Source of the DNA: Cyclospora cayetanensis
Taxonomy: Eukaryota; Apicomplexa; Conoidasida; Eucoccidiorida; Eimeriidae
Assembly: GCF_002999335.1 (NCBI RefSeq)
Contig: NW_020312265.1
Location: forward strand, 1-23,653
DNA: 23,653 nucleotides
Direction: 5' to 3'
The notes below the pieces were generated by a model. It saw only the letters and a list, made by a program, of their open reading frames with translations, did no database searches and was not told the origin of the DNA. Within the stretch, counting starts at the first letter, position 1; each line of letters begins with the position of its first letter. The translations under genes were made by a program, and so were the position numbers. Of the stretch, positions 11,166-19,130 are shown piece after piece.

Positions 11166-11453
11166 GCGCTACAAGTCATTCCTGAAGCCGAAGCGCGCGT
11201 CTCTATTACAAGCCACACTTCAGCAGCCGCCCACCAGCACTGCGAACCTCTAGTCGGCATTGCAGTCCTGGATTCTCTCCTCACGATACCTGTGCCTGTA
11301 ATAAACACGGCTAATTCTCTTCTCCACACCCTACAGGGTGCATTTATTCCCTATGTTCGTCGAGCATCAACGTACTCTCGGTCCAACAGTCTCAACTCGC
11401 GAACCCCCCTCACTTTGGAGGTGGAAGGCGAGGCCGACAAAACGTCTGGGTGA
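11166..11453 (+). pseudogene. N-terminal pol remnant ahead of reverse transcriptase
   Basis: A 95-codon open stretch, 11166-11450, ends in TGA at 11451. It lies in exactly the same frame as the reverse-transcriptase remnant that starts near 11514, separated by about 60 bp carrying three TAA codons. Frame continuity and position make it likely to be the protease or linker part of pol. The product contains PLVGIAVLDSLLTIPVPV, a hydrophobic run typical of a folded beta-rich segment, but no D-S/T-G active site is visible. It could also be chance open frame. Confidence 0.35.
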
Positions 11454-11513
11454 CCTAGCGCACTGTTAAAACACACGTATTTGGGTATTTAAGTAGACTT
11501 ATATTAAGCTTAA

Positions 11514-11993
11514 AAACTGGCGTCGCAGGTTCTGATACCCCGTCGAGCCAAAGCGCACCTTCTTTCCAGTTGCCGTGCAAGGGAGCTGCCTCTCAAGCGT
11601 CCTGTTGATCACCAATTACATGTATCGGCAAGACTACGAACCTCCCTGCTGATAAACCTGGACTCCACACCGCGATTACTACACACTATTCTTGAAACGC
11701 TGGGCGCCCTGCTAAATTTTTCGACGCTTTACGTAGAAGCCGGTCTTTACCAGATAAGGTTTGCACCAAAAACGGACAGCTAACAGACTGTTTTTTGTCA
11801 AGTAGTGAGTCTCTTCGAGCTCAAGGTGTTGTTTAGTATCCAAGATGCACGCGCCTTGTCGAAGACCAATATCAATGCTTTTCTACAAATTATTTTGGCC
11901 CAGGGAGAGGTTGGCTATTTTGACATCCATACAAAGAGTCTCGATCTAGTCTCTCACGCCCAGCTGTTATGGCTATTGCTGAGCACCTCCTAG
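11514..11993 (+). pseudogene. Reverse transcriptase remnant (Ty3/gypsy pol)
   Basis: Reverse transcriptase copies element RNA into DNA inside the cytoplasmic particle. In a single frame broken by TAA at 11781 the translation follows the family landmarks in order. RELPLKRPVDHQLHV at 11580 matches the N-terminal ELP..RP.DH motif. LGALLNFSTLYVEAGLYQIR (about 11700-11760) matches the LGG...FS.LDL.SGYHQIR block. FELKV, then NAFLQIILAQG and GYFDIHTKSLD, match the palm segment around Y.DD. Two catalytic aspartates are gone: the LDL aspartate codon is now TAC (11730-11732), and the second D of the DD pair is Ile, next to the surviving Asp at 11922-11924. The PFGL.NAP block survives only as FSIQDARALS. 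The copy is therefore inactive whatever the stops do. Recognition is by motif order and spacing. Confidence 0.88.
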
Positions 11994-12028
11994 CGGCATC
12001 TCTGTACTAGGAGTTCATAAGTTACAAT

Positions 12029-12336
12029 GTACCAAGGCAGGAGTTCGAGTACTTTGGCTACTCCATCGGCGGGCCGGGAGTTAAGGGTTCAGCTGAAAAC
12101 AACATGCAATTTCAATCTGTCCAGAGCTACCTCCGTACGAGACGCAAATGCAACAGTCCTTCGCGACTGCCAACCATGGCGCATATTCGTGGTGCCCGAG
12201 TTCGCCGACGTGGCATGGCCGCCCGAAGCACATGACACTACCTGGACTCCACCGCATACTTTCGCTGTGAAGCAACTCAAGACGCGGCTAGTCAAATATA
12301 CGGTTTGCCCAATTTCCCGATTCCACCAGAGCTGAT
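12029..12336 (+). pseudogene. Pol connection region between RT and RNase H
   Basis: Two overlapping frames carry successive parts of the RT thumb and connection. The frame starting at 12029 gives QEFEYFGYSIGGPGVKG, matching the family's F.YLGH.IS..GV block that follows the palm. The frame of the RT (12027 onward) then gives VVPEFADVAWP and, downstream, TWTPPHTFAVKQLKTRLVKY, matching the FIP.FA.IA.PL block and the W.W....AF..LK..L block. The switch places a frameshift between roughly 12090 and 12165. The order and spacing of these blocks make a chance match unlikely. Confidence 0.8.
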
Positions 12337-12690
12337 GACCTTTGAACTACTGCATCAGGCTATGCCTAAAGTTCATTATTGGAAGCCTACAACGACCGAA
12401 CGCTATTTGAACCAGATCAGAAAGTTTTTACTGCGGAAGTACTCCGTGTCCACCGAAGATTCAGACGTTAGTCAGCGGTTTGAATACGTCGGGTTACATT
12501 CTCCCCTGTGCAAAGGCTTATCCCACACAGATCACCAGGAGTTGACCTACTTCCAGCGGTCAACCACCTAATCCACAACGAAAACACATGGAGCATTGGC
12601 TTGGTTTTCTAAACCAATTTCAGAATCTCATGATCAACTCTCTGAAAGGCACGCGCTACTAGACTGTGGACGCTCTCGCCGGTCATCCGC
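12337..12690 (+). pseudogene. RNase H remnant
   Basis: RNase H removes the RNA strand during reverse transcription. The frame open from 12305 to 12571 carries TTTERYLNQIRKFLLRKYS, comparable to the family's ER.Y...EKE.LA block. It then has LSHTDHQELTYFQ at about 12520, matching the very conserved H.TDH..L..F motif that contributes a catalytic Asp, here retained. After a TAA the reading moves to another frame: WLGFLNQFQNLMINSLKGTR and then VDALAGHP (12597-12686). This fits the W...L..F.....Y..G..N.VADALSR tail that ends RNase H. A TAG interrupts that last block. The first catalytic Asp region cannot be placed. Confidence 0.8.
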
Positions 12691-13285
12691 GATTTGAGTG
12701 GTGGAGATGCCCTGCACCCACTCGTTACTGCTTGCATCATTTTCTACGGGTGGGTGACCGCCATTACTGCAGCCGCTGATGCACCGGAACAGCAGCATGG
12801 GAATAGGGGCCGTCAGGCAGCTGTTGTGGAGGTGCCAACTTACTAAGGGGTGCAAGCGGTCCCCTTCAAAGCTCCCCTATCCCAATCGTTCCCTGAGCCA
12901 GCGTCACAAATGGAGGCACCAGAGCGGGAGCCCGATATGTCCTCGTGCACCGGACTGCTCAACTGCAGGGACGTTATTGCTCAACCCCCGGAAAAGGTAG
13001 ACCTTAAACCGCGAGGACTTAACTTCTTTGTCCCTCGATGATGACTCGATACGAGCCCAAGCTTAGGCTGCTCAATCCAACTGGCCCGGCCTCATCAAAC
13101 CTTCTAAAGGGGGTCGAGTGGCAAAAAGGCTAAGGGGGTCATTCATACTTTAAATACAGCACAGAAAGCGCTTCGTTTCATCGCTCATTCTCTGCGCATT
13201 TGCGTACTACATGTGGCGCATTCGCTTTTCTCCGCTATCTAGGTTCTATGCGTTGTCCGGAGCCATGACCGCGTCATTCCCCCCC
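12691..13285 (+). other. Unresolved interval before the integrase core
   Basis: The integrase zinc-binding HHCC domain is expected here. No clear H-H-C-C spacing could be read in any forward frame; open stretches at 12779-13000 and 12850-13041 have no recognisable content. A purine-rich patch at about 13108-13140 (two aaggggg-like runs) sits inside the interval but is too early to be the polypurine tract. The interval may contain a deletion or rearrangement linked to the duplication just downstream. Confidence 0.4.
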
Positions 13286-13352
13286 AGACGTCTTGCTTGC
13301 AAACGATGTAGTCACGTTAAGCTACAATTCATCACGGATCTTCCTCTCACAA
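13286..13352 (+). pseudogene. Integrase core start, first (extra) copy
   Basis: The frame open from 13211 to 13489 contains CSHVKLQFITDLPLT (about 13307-13351), matching the beginning of the integrase catalytic core, normally W..V..DFIT.LP. The first catalytic Asp is replaced by Gln (CAA at 13325-13327), although the following FITDLP is well kept. A second version of the same segment lies 164 bp downstream in another frame, so one of them is a duplicate or belongs to a second element fused here. Confidence 0.7.
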
Positions 13353-13506
13353 TGCGTGGCACTATGCAAAATTATTCTAATGCCCACGAGGTGTGCTGTG
13401 GCAAGCCCGCACGGTACTTATTCAGAGGCCAGGCAGCTTACAGCAGCCACCCCGCATTGCTGTCAAACGATTCAGTCGCGTTAAGCTAGACTTTATCACC
13501 GAATCC
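13290..13506 (+). repeat. Short direct repeat inside integrase (about 50 bp, 164-bp offset)
   Basis: tgcttgcaaacgatgtagtc (13290) and tgctgtcaaacgattcagtc (13459) begin two similar blocks of about 50 bp that share acgttaagcta/gcgttaagcta and ttcatcacgga/tttatcaccga. Identity is roughly 80% by eye. Both encode the same piece of integrase in different frames. Confidence 0.75.
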
Positions 13507-13775
13507 TTTGAAATAATGACAATACCAGTTCAACTTCCGTTTAGAACACCCACTTATAAGGCGACACAGTTCACTTTGACTACCAAGGCTAGTTCAACAG
13601 CGAATACGGTTCAACTGGCCGCATCTCGCCAATTTTGATTTCATGGTGTTTTAAAGGTCCTTCTTGATCGGGGCCCATAATATCACTCTGACAAGTGGGA
13701 GCGTCTATGCCAGCCGTAGAACGTCAAGCGGGTGGTGGCACCCGCACATCACCTTTAAAGGGACGCTGAACAGAA
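13447..13775 (+). pseudogene. Integrase catalytic core remnant
   Basis: Integrase inserts the cDNA into nuclear DNA using a D-D-E triad. One frame carries FSRVKLDFITES, with the first catalytic Asp kept (GAC at 13489-13491), then FTLTTKASSTANTVQLAA, comparable to the TKMAHF.P...T....A block. After a TGA it continues FHGVLKVLLDRGP, comparable to HG.P..I.SDRG..F, with the second catalytic Asp kept at 13666-13668. Downstream are WERLC, NVKRVVAPAHH (where STAYHPQ is normal) and then loss of alignment. The catalytic Glu region is unreadable and several stops interrupt the frame. Confidence 0.85.
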
Positions 13776-13813
13776 TGCATTGACAGATGAGGCGAAGTTT
13801 GATTCCTTTATCC

Positions 13814-13903
13814 GATAAGAACGAGCACCAGATCGTGCCTCTCGCTCGTGCGGTCGCATAGAGTACCACCGGTGACCAGTGAGTACTATACTACGGCATC
13901 ACC
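13814..13903 (+). pseudogene. Integrase core end remnant
   Basis: A different frame from the core carries DKNEHQIVPLARAVA, a stop, then STTG, a stop and VLYYG. This fits the W...LP.AEFAYN....SSTG.SPF.L.YG block at the end of the Ty3/gypsy integrase core. The stops at 13859 (TAG) and in the following block show it is dead. Its position about 150 bp after the second catalytic Asp region is as expected. Confidence 0.75.
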
Positions 13904-14021
13904 AATTGAGATGATTAAGAGCGTTGCGCCAAGCTCACGCCCAATGACCAGGTTCTACAAGCAGCTGTGTGAGCCGACCTAGAGTCATTTACTTCATGCC
14001 AAATGACAGCAAAAGTTTTAA

Positions 14022-14346
14022 GCTGATTTGGAGCTAGGGAAATTTAAGGTTACTATCGATGTCGAACTGTGGATTAGTGCGTGCAATCTCCCGGGTGTGT
14101 CCATCTGCTCTAAGTCAGGGTCTCGTTACTGCGGACCTAGTTTGATTTTCTAGTGGGTATGCAGGGTTGCCTACAGCGCTGCCGTACCTGCCTGAGACAG
14201 GCACCACGATGTATCCCTCATCGCCGCGCATGAGAGCTTGATTAGGCGACATTCAAATGACATTTCAAGAGCCAGCAGTTGGTCGACTCTACATTCAAGA
14301 CACCACAGGGCAGGCATCAGCCACCTAAAGAGTGGACTGCAGTGCG
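14022..14346 (+). pseudogene. Integrase C-terminal (GPF/Y-like) module remnant
   Basis: One frame is open except for TAG at 14151 and TGA at 14193. It reads DLELGKFKVTIDVELW, then ISACNLPGV, KSGSRYCGP, VCRVAYSAAVP and HHDVSLIAAHES. This follows the known C-terminal arrangement: ...VGDKVWLS..NL, ...KL.PR..GPF, V..VAYRL.LP, then HPVFHVSLL. The phenylalanine of GPF/Y is not kept (CGPS). It directly precedes the chromodomain remnant, as in chromoviruses. Confidence 0.8.
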
Positions 14347-14526
14347 ACGTATAAGAGTAAGGGTGACTCCCTTCGGTATCGGCGCAAATGACGCGGCAAT
14401 CCAGAGGACTTCACTTTCTGGAAACAGACCCAACCTTACCAATTGCCGGCTTCTCTCCCCGCCTGGCAGCCGAACCAACTCAAACGGCCCCAACAGGCAA
14501 CAGCTGGCTCTGCCAGTTTCCCATAG
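14329..14526 (+). pseudogene. Chromodomain remnant at the pol C-terminus
   Basis: Chromodomains at the end of chromovirus integrase bind histone marks and steer integration to heterochromatin. The frame reads DSLRYRRK, then TGA (14389-14391), then RGNPEDFTFW, QTQPYQLPASLPAWQ. This parallels the Y.VKWRGY..E..TWEP..NL......L..W arrangement. The stop falls exactly where the invariant Trp of KWRG belongs, so a single TGG-to-TGA change explains it. Frame end is TAG at 14524. The alternative frame (279 bases from 14279) is also open but has no such match. The chromodomain makes the chromovirus assignment firmer than RT alone. Confidence 0.72.
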
Positions 14527-17500
14527 GTGAGGTTCATGGGAGGATAGCAAGTGGCTGAATTAACGCACCCGCTTGGGGGTCCTACCAAAATTTTTGAGGC
14601 GAGCAGGCTCTAAAGGCATAAATGTACGTAGACGGCAGCTGTAGAGGCAAGCCCCTGGAACCCACAATGATCTCTGCAAGACACACGAAAGACGATACCC
14701 GTAAAAGAAACTTGCAGCTGAACCGGCTGACGGAACACGCGACGGTCACCATGGGGGGAGGGCTCCTTGTGAGACGAATGAAAGTGTAGTGCAGGACAGT
14801 ACGCTAGCACGGTCTGAGCAAAGAAATAAAGACATAAACAATGACTTCCAAACACAAAGAAGCTCAAACAAATAAACATTACACCTTGGCTACGAGTGCG
14901 AGACATGGCCTCCATGGGGCGTAAGCAAGCGGGACAAAGTATTACGTCCAGGAGCCCGTCTAGTGGATGACTCCAAAGTCTAGAGCTCGAGCACTGATTT
15001 CCTCGTAAACAGTACAAAGTGCTTCGCCGCTTAATGCTCTCTGCAAATCAATAACCTGCCTGCAATAGTGTAAGTGTCCGCCCAACAGACGTCAAATAAA
15101 GTGCAACGCTACCCGACTGCTCATTCAGAATGTAAGCGCGCTTTCTCTGTAATGTAGCGCCCACCAATAATAGTAGCCCCCACAATTGAAATCTGTTGTC
15201 CCTCGAGCTGCTAGTGGTGGGCAAGCTAGCAGGAGAAATTCTGCGGGACAGTGCAAATTTTAAAGTGTATAGCAGTGCCATGGTCAAGTCTCGCGGCCAT
15301 AGTCGGTGGCATTGCCATTCAGCACCGCATATAGTTTTTCATCAGCGATTTCAAAGACGCTATGTAGGCATCAGCTTAGCTGCTCTACGATCTGCATGTA
15401 GTGCGTTCACCACATTCATCAAATGCAACTGTGGTTCTCACAAAACATGCAGTGCTTCGTTGGATATAGAATGCGGGCTGACTTTGCTGCTTTTCTTTAA
15501 GAGACACTACCAGCTTGGCGATCACTGGCACTGGAGTCAGGAAAGAGTCACATTAACGTGTGCATTGAGTAGCTGCCCGTAAACATGGATGCACCTGGTG
15601 TAGTCCAGTTGAATGCCAGTTGCATTGTTTGGAGTTTGGCGAGTGTGTAAAGGTCTGAGCGGCAGATCTACTAAAAACTGTAATACGCTCGACACCGAGA
15701 CAGATAGTCACGATTTAAGAATCGGGGATCATCCAAAAAATGCTTCGGTACTAGCTTTTGGAAATGTGAAGGTGTACTTTTGGGTGGTAGGTGGACGTTT
15801 GGCGGTAGGAGGTGTTCGTAACAACTGTCCATATGGGCTTGTGGGTGTTTTGCCCTGCTGGAGACTTTGCCAGCTCGTTGAAGCGAACATATATCTGCAC
15901 GCACGAGTGGCATGTAGCAAGTCTGCCTACCTCATGCACCATATTTGATGTACCCGATAGCTTCTTTTCCGTTCTGCCATCAATTTGCATACTCAGTGGC
16001 TTACCCTCTTCTACGAAACAGCGCATCTGCTGGCAGATGTACAAGCAGCCAGCGCATCGTGAAGGGATTACTGTTACGCATTCTAGGGCTGGGTTGGTAG
16101 GGTATACCAGCCGTAGGACAACGTAAATTCAGTAAGCATTACGAATAGCTTTTTATAAGTTATTAGATAGAAACTAAACTGGCAGCATCTGCTCTACGGC
16201 TGGCATGGGATATGTCTATGAGATTCAGCAAACGCAGCTAAGTACGAAGCGAAAATTCGCTGCGCGCCGTTGTATCGAAAACGCTGAGCAACCTTGCATT
16301 TTTGCGGCTTAGAGGCAGGCTCTATCAGGTCGGCGTTTACTTCACTTGCGAAAGTTGAAATACCGACCACATTGCTTACAGCGGAGGCAGCGTCCATTGG
16401 GCATGCGGCCTTTAGTTACGACACAGCTCTTATTGTTATAGTAAACGTACTCGCTTGAAGAACTGAGATGTACGAATGGCTGACAGACCAGTACGCGCTT
16501 AGCGTAAGTTGGCCGCAGTCTGCTAGACCAATAGAATTTGCAGTCTCAAGATCCATTCGCTGTCAGCGATTTGCCAAGTGAGCTCCGTAGAGGTGTACAA
16601 CAGCAATGGGGAAAATAAATGCTTTTGGAGTCAAAGAACAAATTCAAGGCCTGTGCCAGGTTGCTATTGAGAGTACGCAGAGCTGTTGACTGCTAAAGCG
16701 CTTTGTAACGTATCAGAAAACCAAGCAGGCGGGTATGGTAGCGCGCTTCTATACCAAGAAGTTGTCTGGAAGAGACCATAGTGTTTCTTGATTCGCAGGC
16801 GGGGCGGTAAAGACCTCAAACGTTTTTTCTGCGGACCAGAACTACTGACGATCGAAGTCAATATTCAGGTGCTGCTAAATCACGGGGTAGAAGATGTAAT
16901 GCTTGAGACCCTTTTGACATGCTGCCTTCTGTTCGAGGCTGCAACATTTCCATGTTGCGGAACTGGGAGACCACGAAGTTTAGACATTCTGAGTCTTTTC
17001 GAGATTTTCACTAAGTGACTTTGAAGAATTCTAGGGAGGTGCCTATGGTTTTTACTACTAACAGGCTACGCTTTCCTCATACGTCGACCCTAAAGTTTTG
17101 CCCTGCACAAGAACATGCTGTGTGTCGTTGTGTGGAGACTCCTCAGCAGCATGTTTAGGTGCCCAGGCCTCATGGGCTTGCTACAGGTGTCTTACGCAAG
17201 AACCCCATCAAACGCAAACATTGCAGCCTTCCCAAAAAATATAGCCGACCTGTATCTAGTTAAAGGCCTTTGCGAGTTCTCTTTCGGGGGCTGTGTATGG
17301 ATCACAGGCCACCACGCAATCAATCGCATAGATTCTTGCTCTAGGAGAGTCATTTTTAGAATTAGTGCTACGCAGATCAAGCAACAGACTAACACCAAAT
17401 AGCTGCATGTATTGTATGAACCAGTAATCCGGTGCCACGGAGAGCCGTGCTATGTTTCACAGCAAGGGTCCCGATTTCGTGTGCCGGCAAGCCCCGACAT

Positions 17501-18926
17501 CTTCAACCCTCTAGTAAGCATTCTTTCAAAGAGACAGGTTTTCATGCTTGCACTCGATGTTTGTATGAGTATGCAATCGACTATTGGCTTACAAATAAAA
17601 ATCCAGACACAATTTACTTTATGCCAAGACAATCAATTAATCTGGTTAAAACGGGGGGCGAATATGTGGACAGTCTATTTTTGTCGATGGTGACACACAC
17701 TTGGAGTGGCTCAATGAGGAGATCTTCTGGTTAGGAGAAAGGGGTCGCCTTTTGTATGCAATGTCCTGGTTTCATGGTACTGGAAGGTCCCACAATATGG
17801 CCCCAGCAGCACAATGCTCTGGCGTATCCCAGTCATTTGCAGCTAGGTAAGTTAGTAGGCTATCGAGTATTCCTAACTCCGTTCACCTCATATATCATCT
17901 TAATGTGTGCAACCCCTTGTGACCCATGAATAACTGTGGAAGCACAGGTCTTTTGATAATTCCCACATTTGTATTCGGCGTAGGCAATAGCTTTTTATCC
18001 CTGGATGCAACGGGCTTCGTGGCTACTCTATTTAGAAGTGGTTGATTGCATATATATGCTTGGTATGACCTGTTGCTTTGCTGCAGTTAAGGACTGTTGA
18101 AAAATGGCAGGGAAATTATTTAAACACCCGCGCGTAAGTATATGGTGCCGAGAGCGAACCGCAGTAATGAACATGCGAACATCAGTCAGTAAAAACGTAT
18201 CTGATGTAATTCGTATCTATCTTAAAAAAATGCCAGCCATATATCCTCGCAATCGTCATACAGGAAAAATAATCTTAGTTGCTCGACTGATGGTAAATTT
18301 TCAAAATTCAATATCGTGCAGTTTGCGAAGATATTGACACCAAGCGTCGGTAAGAGCCCGCGCCTCTTTTTTTTTGCAGCTGCACCTAATGAGGCCCCTC
18401 GACAGGAGAAACCGCGTGCAGGGTAATAGCCGATGATGGGACAATGGCACCACTGAATTTCTGAAGAACAAATGCTCAAAACAATTCTGCTGCACTCGTT
18501 GTTCACAGGAAAGTCAAAGCAAACGCAGTAGAATGCGCAAGCTTGTGACATCTGAATTTATCTACTTCGTGATGTATGCCTTCACGTTATAAGGAAGAAT
18601 TTTCCTTCAAAGTGGTTCTTTGGAGTGCAGAGTGGCTTGTTTACAGGTCAGTTAGTCTGGATGATTAAAGGTAGAAACCTAGCTTCACATAAAATATTTT
18701 GACAAATCCGCGACGCTTGGAGGAGGTTGGTGGAGCAGCAAAGAGGATGTGCACGGAGGTTTAGAGAAACGGCGGGTGTATCAGCGTATGCCGTGCCAGG
18801 GAATGCTTCTGTTTGTTTTGTTGTACGGTACAGTTCTCGGTATGTGAATTCCTGCACAACAAGAACGCGCATACTTTACCCTCAACAGCATACAAAATAA
18901 AGTATTACTAGTTCACATTTCACATT
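14527..18926. other. Anonymous DNA; expected place of a 3' LTR, none found
   Basis: The 3' LTR and its polypurine tract should begin here. Purine runs exist (cttgggggtcc at 14572, atggggggaggg at 14751), either of which could be a decayed tract, but no segment was matched to DNA upstream of the element. A 135-aa minus-strand frame at 14610-15017 and forward frames at 15196-15582, 15613-15948 and 17115-17693 have no recognisable domain and lie in the length range expected by chance. A T-rich run followed by gcag at about 18366-18379 resembles a 3' splice site, but no exon could be attached to it. Confidence 0.45.
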
Positions 18927-19130
18927 ATGAAAGATGGAGGACGAGCGCTTTCAATGAAGGCAGCCGATGCATGCTGGTTGTTCTCACTGCTGATTTCTGG
19001 GATTTCTCTTCATGCGTGTCATGCTTTGGTCAAGCCGCCTAGCGTGAGCTGTGCGACACGAAATTTGTCCCATGCATATGACCACATGCCACAATGGTGT
19101 ACAAGCCCTGCCACCCACGCGACGCTCTGA
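18927..19130 (+). CDS. Candidate first exon of a secreted protein (weak)
   Basis: A 67-codon frame begins at ATG 18927, with a second in-frame ATG at 18954. From the second start the product has a textbook secretory leader: MKAADACWLFSLLISGISL, then HACHA, giving a short charged N-region, a hydrophobic core of about 14 residues and small residues suited to signal-peptidase cleavage. The mature part is only about 34 residues, contains Cys residues and ends at a stop at 19128. It could be a tiny secreted peptide, the first exon of a spliced gene, or chance. No family is recognised, and no splice donor or partner exon could be assigned. Subtelomeric secreted-protein genes are common in parasites, but that is not evidence here. 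Confidence 0.2.
   Translation: MKDGGRALSMKAADACWLFSLLISGISLHACHALVKPPSVSCATRNLSHAYDHMPQWCTSPATHATL

Larger units (their letters stand above)
9208..14526 (+). mobile_element. Degenerate Ty3/gypsy LTR retrotransposon, chromovirus type
   Basis: A decayed retroelement on the + strand shows motifs in the order reverse transcriptase, connection, RNase H, integrase core, integrase C-terminus, chromodomain. That order, with integrase after RNase H and a terminal chromodomain, defines chromoviruses among Ty3/gypsy elements. The domains fall in all three forward frames, with numerous stops and frameshifts, so the copy cannot encode working proteins. The internal length of about 5.3 kb from gag-like region to chromodomain suits a nearly complete internal region. 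Neither LTR could be identified. Chromovirus-like elements have been reported in Eimeria genomes, and they are also common in plants and fungi. The + strand here is visibly richer in C and A than the flanking DNA, consistent with insertion of foreign sequence. Confidence 0.88.

Noticed and set aside
14610..15017. A 135-aa minus-strand frame downstream of the retroelement, containing SRTRSQG, which resembles starts of some gag proteins.
   Set aside because: It is on the opposite strand to the element, the resemblance is seven residues long, and nothing else in the frame supports gag.
17115..17693. Two adjacent open frames in phase (192 codons with one TAG).
   Set aside because: A run of this size with one stop is expected about once or twice by chance in six frames of this window, and no motif was recognised.
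18360..18382. A poly-T run followed by gcag, resembling a 3' splice acceptor.
   Set aside because: No matching donor, branch context or downstream open exon was found, so it stays a single short motif.
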